A stretch of DNA of 64,000 nt from Rhodopila globiformis (GCF_002937115.1 NZ_NHRY01000232.1:1-64000), one strand, 5' to 3'. Shown: positions 19,848 to 28,953, numbered from the stretch's first letter. Notes: generated by a model not told the origin, from the letters alone. Program-made: numbers and translations.

Positions 19848-19876
19848 TTGACGTGTCGGCGTGTTACGCCTACCGT
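19848..19876 (+). promoter_or_regulatory. candidate sigma-70 promoter of ihfA
   Basis: TTGACG at 19848-19853 is separated by 17 bp from TACCGT at 19871-19876. If used, transcription would begin at or next to the ihfA ATG (19883), giving a leaderless or nearly leaderless mRNA; no ribosome binding site is visible before that ATG. The -10 box is poor. Confidence 0.35.
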
Positions 19877-19882
19877 TACTGC

Positions 19883-20194
19883 ATGCTGACCATCACGCGC
19901 GCCCACATTGCTGAGATGATCTACACGCAGGTCGGTCTGTCCCGGAACGAGTCCGCGGATTTGCTGGAATCGGTTCTGGACCGGATCGCCAGCCGGCTGG
20001 AAAACGGCGAATCGGTTAAGATCAGCGGGTTCGGCACGTTTTCTGTCCGCCAGAAGGGGCGCCGCATCGGCCGCAACCCCAAGACCGGGGAGGAAGTGCC
20101 GATCCTGCCGCGCCGCGTGCTGGTGTTCCGGCCGAGCCACGTGCTGAAGGCTCAGGTCAATGGACAGGTGCCCGGCCAGGACGATGATGAATGA
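19883..20194 (+). CDS. ihfA: integration host factor alpha subunit
   Basis: A 103-residue DNA-bending protein of the HU/IHF family, acting with IhfB. The family signature [23 protein letters not shown] and the beta-arm [12 protein letters not shown] are clear, as is the alpha-type start [23 protein letters not shown]. The ATG at 19883 fits the conserved N-terminus; an in-frame GTG upstream at 19853 would add ten unconserved residues. It sits between fabH and the MerR gene as usual. Confidence 0.94.
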   Translation: MLTITRAHIAEMIYTQVGLSRNESADLLESVLDRIASRLENGESVKISGFGTFSVRQKGRRIGRNPKTGEEVPILPRRVLVFRPSHVLKAQVNGQVPGQDDDE

Positions 20195-20242
20195 TCCGTC
20201 CGACCTGGATGACGGATCGGATCGTGACCTCCGGACGGTCAC

Positions 20243-20791
20243 GTGAGCGCCGAGTCGCAAGCCCATAGCCTCGACGCGGGGACACGCTTACGTCCCAAGA
20301 AATCGCCCAATGCTTTCCGCACAATTAGCGAAGTCGCGGACGAACTTCACATCCCGCAGCATGTCCTGCGCTTCTGGGAGACGAAGTTTCCGCAGGTCCA
20401 TCCGCTCAAACGCGGCGGCGGGCGCCGGTACTACCGGCCGGATGACATCGTTCTGCTGCGGCGAATCGCCGATCTTCTGTATACTCAGGGCTACACCATC
20501 AAGGGCGTCCAGCGGCTGCTGCGCGAAGGCGGCGGCCAGTTGTCGGACGATATCCCGCCGCCCAATGCCGAGGAACGGGCGGCGGCCGAGCAGGAGAAGG
20601 CGAGCCTGAGCGTGCAAGAGCCGATGCCGATGCCGATTCCTGGACTGGAGCTGGTGCCGCTGCCGCCATCCATGGTCCAACTCGTCCGCACCACCCAGCG
20701 CTCGAAGCTGGAGATGGAGAACGAGCGCCTCCGGGCCCTGCTGAATGAGGTGCTGGAGGCGCTGGTGGAAATTCGGGCGAGGCTGGGATAG
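20243..20791 (+). CDS. MerR-family transcriptional regulator
   Basis: A 182-residue regulator with an N-terminal MerR winged helix ([38 protein letters not shown], about residues 27-70), then a short linker and a C-terminal coiled segment [26 protein letters not shown]. No cysteine metal-binding loop is present, so it is not a metal-responsive MerR. Start is GTG at 20243. This gene follows ihfA in many alphaproteobacteria; its targets are not known to me. Confidence 0.88.
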   Translation: MSAESQAHSLDAGTRLRPKKSPNAFRTISEVADELHIPQHVLRFWETKFPQVHPLKRGGGRRYYRPDDIVLLRRIADLLYTQGYTIKGVQRLLREGGGQLSDDIPPPNAEERAAAEQEKASLSVQEPMPMPIPGLELVPLPPSMVQLVRTTQRSKLEMENERLRALLNEVLEALVEIRARLG

Positions 20792-20799
20792 CGGCTGGA

Positions 20800-22413
20800 T
20801 CAGGCCCCGAGCCGGGCGAACAGCACGCCGAACGGCCCCAGGCAGCGTCCGGGATCGGCGAATCCGCCTTCCTCCAGCACCGTCAGCCGTCCGAACGCCG
20901 CCAGGTCGAGCGGGGTGGGCTGATCCGAGAGGTTGAACACCACCAGCAGGCTCTCCCCTTCATACGTTCGTATAAAGCCGACCAGCGGCTCGGGCAGGGC
21001 GACGGTGGAGAGCTTGCCGAGGCGCAGCACCGGCAGACCGCGCCGCCAGCGCAGGAAGCGGCGGAATGCGTGCAGCAGCGAGGCCGGGTCCGCCTCCTGC
21101 ACATCGACCGCCAGGGCCCGGTGCGCGGGCGGAACCGGCAGCCAGGGGATGCTGCCGGTGGTGAAGCCGGCATGCGGGGCGTCGGCGCACCAGGGTATCG
21201 GCGTGCGGCTGCCGTCGCGGCCGCGGAATTCCGGCCAGTAGGCGATGCCGAACGGGTCGCGTAGGTCGCTCTCCCGTAGGTCGGCTTCGGTCAGCCCGAG
21301 TTCCTCGCCCTGGTACAGGCAGACGCTGCCGCGCAGTGACAGCAACAGGGCCATCAGCAGGCGCGCGAAGGCCGGGTCGGGTGGTGCCTCGCCACGTTTC
21401 GGGTTCCAGCGGCTGACGGCACGCTCGACGTCGTGGTTGCTGAACGACCAGCAGATCCAGCCGCCGGTGCCGTTGGCGGCGATCTCCTGCAGCAGCCGCG
21501 TCACGGTCGGCCAGTCGAAGCCGCCGCGCAGAGGCTGCAGCGTATAGGCCATGTGCAGTTGCCGGACACCGTCGGTGCAGGCGACGACGCGGCTGAACGC
21601 GCCGGGCTGGCTGGAGATCTCGCCCAGGGTCACGGTGCCCGGATACTGGTCCATCAGCGTGCGGATGCGCGCCATCAGCGCCAGCGCCTCGGGCTGCAGC
21701 ATGTCGTGGACATGGCGCTGCATGCCGAACGGCTTGACCGGGATCGGGCCGAAGAGCGGCGCGGCGGGATTGCTGCGCAGCTCGGCATCGTGCAGCAGGA
21801 AATCGATCGCATCCAGGCGGAACCCGTCGATGCCGCGGTCCAGCCAGAAGCGGCCGATGGCCAGCAGTTCCTCCATCAAGGCCGGGTTGTGCAGGTTCAG
21901 CGCCGGCTGCTGGCCGAGGAAATGGTGCAGGTAGTACTGTCGCCGTCGCGGCTCCCAGGTCCAGGCGGCGCCACCGAACACCGACAGCCAGTTGTTGGGC
22001 GGCGTTCCGTCTGGGCTGGGATCGGCCCAGACATACCAGTCGGCCTGCGGGCCGCTGCGGCTGGCGCGGCTGGCGAGGAACCAGGGATGACGGTCGGAGG
22101 TGTGGCTCCAGACCTGGTCGACCAGCACCTTCAGGCCCAACGCATGCGCCCGGTCCAGCAGAGCGTCGAAATCCGCCATCGTCCCGAAAATCGGATCCAC
22201 GGCGCGGTGGTCCGCCACGTCGTAGCCGAAATCGCGCTGCGGCGAGACGAAGAACGGGCACAGCCAGATGGCATCCACGCCTAGCCTGGCGATGTGGTCG
22301 AGCCGGGCCGTGATACCCGCCAAGTCGCCAATCCCGTCACCGTTGCTGTCGAGAAGGCTGCGCGGATAGACCTGATAGATCACCGCGCCCCGCCACCAGT
22401 CCAACCCTGCCAT
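20800..22413 (-). CDS. alpha-glucosidase, GH13 family
   Basis: A 537-residue cytoplasmic glycoside hydrolase of family GH13 (oligo-1,6-glucosidase / alpha-glucosidase group). Conserved regions: WWRGAVIYQVYPRSLLDSNGDGIGDLAGI at the start, the nucleophile in GIDGFRLDAIDF, the acid/base glutamate in TLGEIS, and the SNHDVERA region. There is no signal peptide. GAGGAGAA, 5 bp before the ATG at 22413, fixes the start. It is convergent with the MerR gene with only 8 bp between stops. Confidence 0.93.
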   Translation of the reverse strand: MAGLDWWRGAVIYQVYPRSLLDSNGDGIGDLAGITARLDHIARLGVDAIWLCPFFVSPQRDFGYDVADHRAVDPIFGTMADFDALLDRAHALGLKVLVDQVWSHTSDRHPWFLASRASRSGPQADWYVWADPSPDGTPPNNWLSVFGGAAWTWEPRRRQYYLHHFLGQQPALNLHNPALMEELLAIGRFWLDRGIDGFRLDAIDFLLHDAELRSNPAAPLFGPIPVKPFGMQRHVHDMLQPEALALMARIRTLMDQYPGTVTLGEISSQPGAFSRVVACTDGVRQLHMAYTLQPLRGGFDWPTVTRLLQEIAANGTGGWICWSFSNHDVERAVSRWNPKRGEAPPDPAFARLLMALLLSLRGSVCLYQGEELGLTEADLRESDLRDPFGIAYWPEFRGRDGSRTPIPWCADAPHAGFTTGSIPWLPVPPAHRALAVDVQEADPASLLHAFRRFLRWRRGLPVLRLGKLSTVALPEPLVGFIRTYEGESLLVVFNLSDQPTPLDLAAFGRLTVLEEGGFADPGRCLGPFGVLFARLGA

Positions 22414-22879
22414 CGGAGTTCTCCTCACGACGGCGTGTACGAAGGGTGGTTGCGGTATTCAACTGAAATTCACGAAATCGCGAGCAGGCGGCGGTTAAGG
22501 CGTAGGGTGTCGCTTCCTTGTCGGGATTGGTGGGTGCGTCATGGCGCGGACAAGCCGCATCGGCGCCGACATGGAGCGACAGGGCCGCGGCCTTTCTCTC
22601 ACCGTCATGGCCGGGCGTGTCCCTACGGGATGCACACATCTCGGAAACGGTCCGCCGCTGCGTTTCCCTTTCGTCATGGCCCGGCTTGTCCGGGCCACCT
22701 ATTCCAGCACGTGTGCCGCGACAGGTGGCCCGGACAAGCCGGGCCATGACGATGGGGGAACGCTCTTGGCGCCCAGGCAAGCACTTGATTTGACGGTCAT
22801 TTCCGACTCGTTTCCAGGATGTGTGCATTGCGTAGGGACACGCCCGGCCATGACGGGGAGGCAATGGACGCGTCCTCGG
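22414..22879. repeat. REP-like cluster between glucosidase and kinase genes
   Basis: No gene is supported. A near-ideal hairpin lies at 22671-22752: two perfect 30-bp arms (22671-22700 and 22723-22752) around a 22-nt loop, built on CATGGCCCGGCTTGTCCGG. Single degenerate arms occur near 22536, 22605 and 22845. The same unit recurs at 55591-55672. As RNA the hairpin would fold very strongly, and may block 3'-5' decay or readthrough. Confidence 0.85.
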
Positions 22880-25294
22880 CTACCCCTCGATCAGGCCCGG
22901 CTCCAGGCATGACGCGCCCGTGCCGTTCGCCGCTGCGCGAAGCTGGGCCAACAGCGCGTGCAGTTCCCGGATGGTGAACGGCTTGCGCAACAGCCCGGCC
23001 AGTTGCCCGGCCGCGATGTCGGCATCCAGCAATTCGGCGTATCCGGTCACCAGCGCTATCGGGGCCGTGATGCCACGCTCCCGCAGCTCACGCGCCAGTT
23101 GCAGGCCGTTCATCCCGGGCATGGCATAGTCCAGCAGGATCAGCTTCGGCGGCGCGGGCAGCTGGTCAACCATCGCCATCGCCTGTTCGCCACCCGACGC
23201 CTGCGCCACGTCGCAGCCGAGGTCCCGCGCCATCTCCACCGTGACCTGCCGGACCGCACTGTCGTCATCCACCACCAGCACAAGCTCGCGCGGCGAGCCG
23301 GGTGTCGGCAACGCCAAGTCCGGCGGCGCCTCGGTCACGGCAGCTTCCGTGGCGTGCGCGCGCGGCAGGTACAGGGTGACGCAGGTGCCCTTGCCGGACT
23401 CGCTGTCGATCATCACGCCGCCGCCCGACTGGCGCGCCATGCCATAGACCTGGCTCAGCCCCAGGCCGGACCCCGCACCCGGGCCCTTGGTGGTGAAGAA
23501 CGGATCGAACGCCCGCGCCCTGACCTCGGGCGTCATGCCCACGCCGGTGTCGGAAATGGCGACCTGGACATAGTGTCCGGGGGTCAGGTCGCCGTGCGAA
23601 CCGGGCTGCGTGCCAAACGGCTCGATCGTCACGTTGCCAGTGTTGATCGTCAGGCGCCCGCCCTCGGGCATCGCGTCCCGCGCGTTGAGGCACAGGTTGA
23701 GGATCGCCGCCTCGACCTGGCTGGGATCGACCATGGCCGGCCAAAGCGCTTCATGCAGTTCGGCGGTTACCTGAACACGACGCCCCAGCGTGCTGGAGGC
23801 CAATGTGATCAGCTCCTGCAGCAAGGCATTGATGTCGGTGGGCCGCGCGGCGAGGCGCTGACGGCGCGAAAAGGCGAGCAGCCGGGAGGTCAGCGCGCCG
23901 CCGCGCTGCACGGCGCCGGTGGCCCGCTCGATCAGGCGCTGCAGCTTCTCCGCGTCGCTGTCGGTCCACGGCTTGCCCGGCTGCGGCACGCGGCGTTCCA
24001 TCAGTTCGAGGTTGCCCAGAACCGTCGCCAGCATGTTGTTGAAATCGTGGGCGATGCCGCCGGCGAGCTGGCCGACTGCCTGGAGCTTCTGCGCCTGGTG
24101 CAGCGCGGTCTCGGTCTTCTCCCGCCCGGCGATCTCGACCTGCAGCCGGTTGTTGGTTTCCGACAGTTCGCGGGTGCGCTCGGCCACCTGGGCTTCCAGG
24201 AAACTGGATTGCAGCCGCCGCTCCATCTCCCGCGCCTGCAGCCCGGCGGCCATGGCGTTGAAGGATTGCGACAGGGCGACGAACTCCGATCCCGCGTCGC
24301 TGATGCTGGCCCGCGCGCTCAGGTCGCCTTCGCGCCACTTGCGCGCTGCCTGCAGCAGCGCCTGCGTCGGCCGGTAGATGAAGCGGCGCCCGGCGACCCA
24401 GGCCAGGATCACCGCCACGATGGCGGCGCCGCCGATGACCAGCAGGTCCTGGAAGGCGGCCTGGTCGATATCGGTGGTCATCGCCGGCAACGGCAGCGAG
24501 TCGATGACGGCCACGCCGGCTGGCGCTGCGGCGGCGGGCACGAAGGCGGCCACCAGCGTGTGCCCGTCCGGATCGGTCAGGGTCTCGACACCTTGCCTGG
24601 CGCGCCCGACCAGCGGCTTCAGCCAGTCCGGCAACACTTTGGCGGCGGCCGGGTCAGGGTCCGGCACCTGGGCGATGACGGCGCCCTTGCGGTCCGTGAC
24701 CGTCAACGCGGTCCGGGCCATCGGCGAGGCATGGTCCACCATGCCGGATTCCAGATGTCTGGCCAGCCAGTCCGTGCTGAGGGCAGCCACCACCAGAAGC
24801 GGCCGGGCGTTCGGGCCGCTGCCGGTGACAGGCACGCCGATCGGCACGAATCCACCATCCTGGTCCGGCTCCGAGACCAGGGGGCCGATGGCGAGGTCGT
24901 GTGCCGCCAGCATGTCGTCCAGCCATTGACCATGACTCTCGGTCAGCCCGAGCGGGGCGCCGGCGGAGGCGCACACCACGGTCCCCGACGCCGGGGCCAC
25001 GACGGCGAGAAAGCGATACGGCGCGAGGCCGCGGCGCAAGGCCGTCAGCCGATCGGCGCATCCGGGGGTACCGCCCTGGATTTCGGGGAACTGCGCGGCC
25101 AGGATGCCTACCTCGCGGGTGGCGTCAAGGATGCTGGCCATGTCGGCATTCGCCAGTTCTGCCTGGCGTAGGACGAGGCCGCTGAGCAGTCCATGCCGTT
25201 CGGCATACAGATTGACCTGCGAATAAACCTGCGCCGTGAGGATCGGCAGCAGGCAGCCCAGGATCAGTAGTACCAACCTGGTGGAGAGTTTCAT
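22880..25294 (-). CDS. hybrid sensor histidine kinase with receiver domain
   Basis: An 804-residue two-component sensor. TM1 spans about 5-24, a periplasmic sensing region (probably Cache-like) about 25-283, TM2 about 284-302, HAMP about 303-357 and a coiled linker to about 400. The phosphoaccepting H416 is in AGGIAHDFNNML, followed by an HATPase domain with NLCLNARDAM, DTGVGM and GSGLGLSQVYG. The C-terminal 125 residues are a receiver with LVVDDDSAV and the phospho-aspartate in LILLDYAMPG. HDFNN is typical of the HisKA group that lacks a separate cognate regulator nearby, and none is adjacent. The start at 25294 is at the conserved membrane leader. The signal sensed is unknown. Confidence 0.93.
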   Translation of the reverse strand: MKLSTRLVLLILGCLLPILTAQVYSQVNLYAERHGLLSGLVLRQAELANADMASILDATREVGILAAQFPEIQGGTPGCADRLTALRRGLAPYRFLAVVAPASGTVVCASAGAPLGLTESHGQWLDDMLAAHDLAIGPLVSEPDQDGGFVPIGVPVTGSGPNARPLLVVAALSTDWLARHLESGMVDHASPMARTALTVTDRKGAVIAQVPDPDPAAAKVLPDWLKPLVGRARQGVETLTDPDGHTLVAAFVPAAAAPAGVAVIDSLPLPAMTTDIDQAAFQDLLVIGGAAIVAVILAWVAGRRFIYRPTQALLQAARKWREGDLSARASISDAGSEFVALSQSFNAMAAGLQAREMERRLQSSFLEAQVAERTRELSETNNRLQVEIAGREKTETALHQAQKLQAVGQLAGGIAHDFNNMLATVLGNLELMERRVPQPGKPWTDSDAEKLQRLIERATGAVQRGGALTSRLLAFSRRQRLAARPTDINALLQELITLASSTLGRRVQVTAELHEALWPAMVDPSQVEAAILNLCLNARDAMPEGGRLTINTGNVTIEPFGTQPGSHGDLTPGHYVQVAISDTGVGMTPEVRARAFDPFFTTKGPGAGSGLGLSQVYGMARQSGGGVMIDSESGKGTCVTLYLPRAHATEAAVTEAPPDLALPTPGSPRELVLVVDDDSAVRQVTVEMARDLGCDVAQASGGEQAMAMVDQLPAPPKLILLDYAMPGMNGLQLARELRERGITAPIALVTGYAELLDADIAAGQLAGLLRKPFTIRELHALLAQLRAAANGTGASCLEPGLIEG

Positions 25295-26049
25295 GACTTC
25301 AGGCCCCGCTTCACGGTTCGTGCGCGGAAGCACACTTGTAACGGAAAATTAATGGTCGCCAAGATCATGTTGCAGAAACCGCGACCTCCTGAACCATAGG
25401 ACCGTCCTTCCCCAAACGGTGCCCGGCTTGATGCGGCTACGGACACGTTACCTAGAACATGTTATCACAGAACACGGATAAGTCTTTGAAAGCGAGCACA
25501 TTCTGCGGAAATGATGGTTCACGATTTAGCGACCCCGATAACGTTGCGGCGACATCGGCGCGCGACCGGCCTCCGGCACCAACGATGACGCCTCTGGAAT
25601 GGCGGCAGGGCAGGTCGTTGTAAATACGATTTGGGTACCATCGGACAGCGCAACTTTTCCGCTATGCAACATAGCGGCCGCAGTTTCAGGTGCGGCCCCG
25701 CAGCCAGCGCCGGCGGTGCTCCGTCCGCCTGCCTTGTCGCCTGCCACGTCGGCGGATCGGACGGCGTCATCCTGGCAAGGGCCGTCGCCCGCATCGACCG
25801 CCGCGCCGGAGATGCGCAGCGGCCTCGGTTCCAGCACCGGCATGTCGACGCTGCCGCGCCCGGCTTCCCGGCCAGCGGTCGCGCAGGATTTCCTGATGGT
25901 CTGGATGGTCGCCTCCATGACGCTGCGGCGTACGCACTGCGCACGCACCGAACACGGTTCTAGTGCGCCATGGATGAACGAATGGTTAACGCCTGGGTTC
26001 CAAAGCGACGCAAATCCGGCCGGACGAATCCGGATGCCGCACGAAGACG
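25295..26049. other. long spacer, one weak reading frame
   Basis: The first 200 bp (25320-25520) are clearly less GC-rich than the surroundings and could hold the kinase promoter. No RNA gene was recognised. A minus-strand frame at 25526-25918 is listed separately with low confidence. Confidence 0.5.
25526..25918 (-). CDS. doubtful small hypothetical protein
   Basis: A 130-residue frame starting MEATIQTIRKSCATAG, with GC-rich third positions in its first two thirds, as expected for a real gene here. It lacks a ribosome binding site, signal peptide or known motif, and overlapping frames on the other strand are also open. It contains ALSDGTQIVFTT. I list it only as a possibility. Confidence 0.25.
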   Translation of the reverse strand: MEATIQTIRKSCATAGREAGRGSVDMPVLEPRPLRISGAAVDAGDGPCQDDAVRSADVAGDKAGGRSTAGAGCGAAPETAAAMLHSGKVALSDGTQIVFTTTCPAAIPEASSLVPEAGRAPMSPQRYRGR

Positions 26050-26352
26050 TTACTGCATCGGCACGCTAACCATGAAGCCGGGCGTCTGTATCGGCTTCCG
26101 ATCCTCGGGCAACTGGATCCGCGATCCCGGCGCGAAGCCCAGGCTGGAATCGGGCGTGTCGGCGTGATAAAATTTTACGTTAACCTTCACTTGTTCTTGA
26201 TTGGCAACGAACGGCGCCCGGGCGTCGAGGTTGGGGACCGGCGCATTCTGGTCCAGCGGCGGATTGTCCGGCGGCAGCGGCGGCACCGGAAGATCCTCGG
26301 CGAAGGCGGCCGAACCGGACATCAGGATCAAAACCAGCAAAGCTCGAATCAA
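26050..26352 (-). CDS. small secreted hypothetical protein
   Basis: A 100-residue protein with a signal peptide (MIRALLVLILMSGSAAFAE) followed by a proline-rich segment (DLPVPPLPPDNPPLDQNAPVPN) and a polar domain ending in PGFMVSVPMQ. Its ATG overlaps the stop of the upstream Nudix gene (ATGA at 26349-26352), so the two are coupled. Function unknown; it probably acts in the periplasm. Confidence 0.72.
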   Translation of the reverse strand: MIRALLVLILMSGSAAFAEDLPVPPLPPDNPPLDQNAPVPNLDARAPFVANQEQVKVNVKFYHADTPDSSLGFAPGSRIQLPEDRKPIQTPGFMVSVPMQ

Positions 26353-26942
26353 AGCGCCGTCTCCTCCTTACCATCAGCCATTGGACCATCAGCCATTGAC
26401 GGCGACATCCGGTGGACGCCGCGGGGATCATCCGCCGGGTTGCCGGCCGGGCGGCCCAGCCCCCCGGTTTCGGCCGAGCGCCAGGCGTCCAGGGCCCAGC
26501 GCACGGAAGGAAAGGCAATGTCACGCCAGGGAATCTCATCCCAGGCGAACAGTTGGACATCTTCGCTCTCCGGCCCCGGCGCGAAGGACGGCGGGCCGGC
26601 CGCGGCGAAGCGGGCGCGGAAGATCACCTGCACTTGGCCGATCCGGGCAATGCTGAACACGCCCAGGATGCCGTCGATCGCGATGGCCGCCTCGGCCTCT
26701 TCCATGGCCTCGCGCGCCGCGCCTTCTTCGAGGGTCTCGCCAAGCTCCAGGTAGCCGGCCGGCAAGGTCCAGAAGCCCTTGCGCGGCTCGATGGCCCGCC
26801 GGCACATCAGGATGCGCCCATCGGCGGCGACGACCGAACCGACGACCACTTTCGGATTCTCGTAAGCGACATAGCCGCACTCGGCACAGACCGAGCGTTC
26901 ACGGTTATCGCCTTCAGGAATGCGCCTTGTGAAAGAGGCCAT
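26349..26942 (-). CDS. Nudix hydrolase with zinc-ribbon start
   Basis: A 197-residue Nudix protein. A zinc-ribbon remnant (SVCAECGYVAYENPKVVVG) precedes the Nudix box GYLELGETLEEGAAREAMEEAEA, at about residues 62-84. This matches the GX5EX7REUXEEXGU pattern except near its end. It is similar to a group of ADP-ribose or NADH-type pyrophosphohydrolases. The last 15 residues contain MADGPMADG, encoded by a 15-bp duplication (26370-26399), and are probably a late extension. The gene overlaps the next by 4 bp. Confidence 0.88.
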   Translation of the reverse strand: MASFTRRIPEGDNRERSVCAECGYVAYENPKVVVGSVVAADGRILMCRRAIEPRKGFWTLPAGYLELGETLEEGAAREAMEEAEAAIAIDGILGVFSIARIGQVQVIFRARFAAAGPPSFAPGPESEDVQLFAWDEIPWRDIAFPSVRWALDAWRSAETGGLGRPAGNPADDPRGVHRMSPSMADGPMADGKEETAL

Positions 26943-27079
26943 GCCGGTAAACTGACGATTCGGGCGGCAGGGATCAAGTCAAAGGCCCGGGCTGCGACTC
27001 GATCACGCCACAGCGTGGCAAATCTGCCAGCCACAGCAGACCGCAGGCTGGTTGAGAAGGGGCGATAATGAGCCTACAC

Positions 27080-27297
27080 CGTCATGGCCGGGCGCGTCCG
27101 CATAGGCGCTAACTTAGTGGCTTGGTGGCACGGCCATTGCTACAACGTCATGGCGGGCGCAGGCCCACCATCCACGCCTTTTGCCGATAACAGCACCGTA
27201 AGGCGTGGATGGCGGCCCTGCGGCCGCCATGACAACGGGACGGTGCGCCGCGTCCGGCCGCCTAAGTTAGCGCCTGTGGGGCGCGTCCGGGCCATTG
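27080..27297. repeat. nested palindromic repeat element, copy 1
   Basis: A composite of nested arms. The outer pair is AGGCGCTAACTTAG at 27104-27117 with its perfect complement at 27262-27275, flanked by CATGGCCGGGCG and GGGGCGCGTCCGGGCCAT. The inner pair is CCATCCACGCCTT at 27168-27180 with AAGGCGTGGATGG at 27200-27212. A second full copy is at 56331-56536 and a partial one at 6609-6775. It has no coding capacity. Confidence 0.88.
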
Positions 27298-27348
27298 CCA
27301 TGAAGAGGCCGTGACCGGTGAAGACAAGCCGCCTCTGCCTCCCGACTT

Positions 27349-27450
27349 ATACCAGCCCGCATAAAGAATCACTCATCCACGGTCGCGAAGCGCCTTTCAT
27401 CCGGGTCTGGAGGCCAACATCGATGGGTGATTCTTTTCGCGGGTTGGTAT
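27349..27450. repeat. 102-bp MITE-like element with 29-bp inverted ends
   Basis: The ends 27349-27377 and 27422-27450 are inverted repeats matching at 25 of 29 positions, both starting ATACCA and ending near AGAATCAC..ATC. The 44-bp centre is unrelated. The form is that of a minimal non-autonomous transposable element, or of the fused ends of a lost insertion sequence. Confidence 0.7.
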
Positions 27451-27996
27451 TACCGGCGGTGCGCTCTAGTACCGCTCGCCGGAAGAATCGACCCTGTTGG
27501 ACGTGGCGGAGGGTGCTGCGCCGCCTGCCTTGGCCATGGGCCGCAACGACCGCGGGCTGGGTCCGTGGCGGATGGTGCCAGAGTCATCCGGAACTGTCCG
27601 TGCCTGTTCATCCTTCCGTAATTTTCAACACGGAGAAAGCGGAGGGCCACCAAGGGCCACGAAGACCGGACCTTGCTGGCGGATCGGGACCTGGCCAGGC
27701 GCAGGATCAGGCTGGCGCATCGCAGCACCGGCGCAGGCGTGCACAGATGCCCACATGCCGCGTGCCTGAAGGCGGGGCGACGCTGCTTCATGGCCTGACT
27801 CGTTCACACCCCTTCGTGGCCCTTGGTGATCCTCCGTCTTCCTCCGTGTTGAAAATCGGTCGGCGATCCAGGCTCCGCCGCCGCCTTCGACCCACCCGGG
27901 ACAGTCGCACCGCTGGCCGCAAACGCCCGTTGCCGTTCGGCCCGCCATGGTCCGCAAGGGCTGGAGGAACAGGCGCTGAATTTCCGACGGGCGGTA

Positions 27997-28290
27997 CTAG
28001 ACGGTGAGGTCCAGCAACGAGCCGCGCGGCATCGGCCGGGTCGGCGCCGGCGTCGTCGTAGGCGTCGACGCGGCGGCCTGTGGTGTCTTGGTCACAGGCG
28101 AGGGGACCGGAGCGGGTGGCGGCGTGGTCAGAATCCGCGCCGGCTGCACGTGCGCCGTTTGCCCTGGGGTAGCCTGCCCAGGGCTGGCCTGCACGCCCGC
28201 CGTCCGGCCCCGGGACGCCGGTGCCGCAGCGGTCTGGCCGGCGGACGAGACGGCTTTGGCAATCCCGGCAAGGGTGGCAGGCGACAGCAT
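27997..28290 (-). CDS. small Pro/Ala-rich hypothetical protein
   Basis: A 97-residue frame, MLSPATLAGIAKAVSSAG followed by a low-complexity Pro/Thr/Ala segment and a GSLLDLTV end. There is no clear ribosome binding site or signal peptide. It lies 39 bp downstream of the next membrane-protein gene on the same strand and could be cotranscribed. The opposite strand is also open, so the call is weak. Function unknown. Confidence 0.4.
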   Translation of the reverse strand: MLSPATLAGIAKAVSSAGQTAAAPASRGRTAGVQASPGQATPGQTAHVQPARILTTPPPAPVPSPVTKTPQAAASTPTTTPAPTRPMPRGSLLDLTV

Positions 28291-28329
28291 GGCGCCGATG
28301 ATAAGTGATGAAAGTAAACGAATGATTAA

Positions 28330-28749
28330 TCAGACAGCTTCCATCGAGACGGCATCCCGCAGCAGTCGCGTCGCCTCGGTGAGGTCCGCTTCGACCGCGG
28401 CCACGGACGCCGCTGTCAGCGCCATCATGTCGCCTGCATGGACGGCAGCCAGGATCATGCGAAGCCGGGTCTCCAGGGCCGCCATGCCGTATCCGGCGGG
28501 ATCCGCCTGCCAGGCTGCGGCGAACATGCCCGGGGTCTGGTCCAGCGCCAGAAGCTGGCGGTTGATCTGCTGGCTCAGGGTCAGCGTCTGGTTCGACAGG
28601 GTCGCGTTGACCCGGGCAGCGGTCTCCATCCGCTGCGCCTGGATCGACCTGAGCGTGCCGATCCAGGTCAGGGCGATCAGGGCCATTGTCGTCAGGATAA
28701 TCCCGAGGGCGCCAACGAGATGTTTGTCCGGCTTCATTGTTCCGCTCAT
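28330..28749 (-). CDS. membrane-anchored helical protein resembling an isolated sensor N-terminus
   Basis: A 139-residue protein with one membrane helix (about residues 12-32, GALGIILTTMALIALTWIG) followed by a long helical part with periodic hydrophobics (MET..RVNATLSNQTLTLSQQINRQLLALDQT). This looks like the start of a periplasmic sensing domain of a histidine kinase or diguanylate cyclase, but the frame ends without any catalytic domain. Either it is a small stand-alone membrane protein or the remains of a truncated sensor; I see no downstream catalytic remnant. Confidence 0.6.
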   Translation of the reverse strand: MSGTMKPDKHLVGALGIILTTMALIALTWIGTLRSIQAQRMETAARVNATLSNQTLTLSQQINRQLLALDQTPGMFAAAWQADPAGYGMAALETRLRMILAAVHAGDMMALTAASVAAVEADLTEATRLLRDAVSMEAV

Positions 28750-28953
28750 GACGAGACCCCGACGGCGCGATCGGTAGCCATCCTATGCCTGAAAGACACG
28801 GTCACGCAACTGTTCCACTTGTGAGGATACCGCTGAGCGGCATACGCGGACGCAAGGGGACGCGCTTGCCCTGGCATGCCCGCGGTGCAATTGTCCGGCC
28901 GCGTTGGGACGACCCGTTATGCGGTCGCGGTTGCGCTCGTGCATGAGGATATG

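Larger units (their letters stand above)
26943..27996. repeat. 1 kb repeat-rich non-coding stretch
   Basis: No gene is supported. In order it holds: a single arm of the ACAGCAGACCGCAGG repeat near 27033; a full nested palindromic element at 27080-27297; a 102-bp MITE-like element at 27349-27450; and a TTCAACACGGAG-ended element at 27622-27855. Open frames here are by-products of high GC. Confidence 0.75.

Noticed and set aside
22671-22752. Possible CRISPR
   Set aside because: The repeats are inverted arms, not evenly spaced direct repeats, and no cas gene is present.
27318-28007. 229-residue frame
   Set aside because: It runs across a MITE-like element and a CACGGAG-family element and has no domain.
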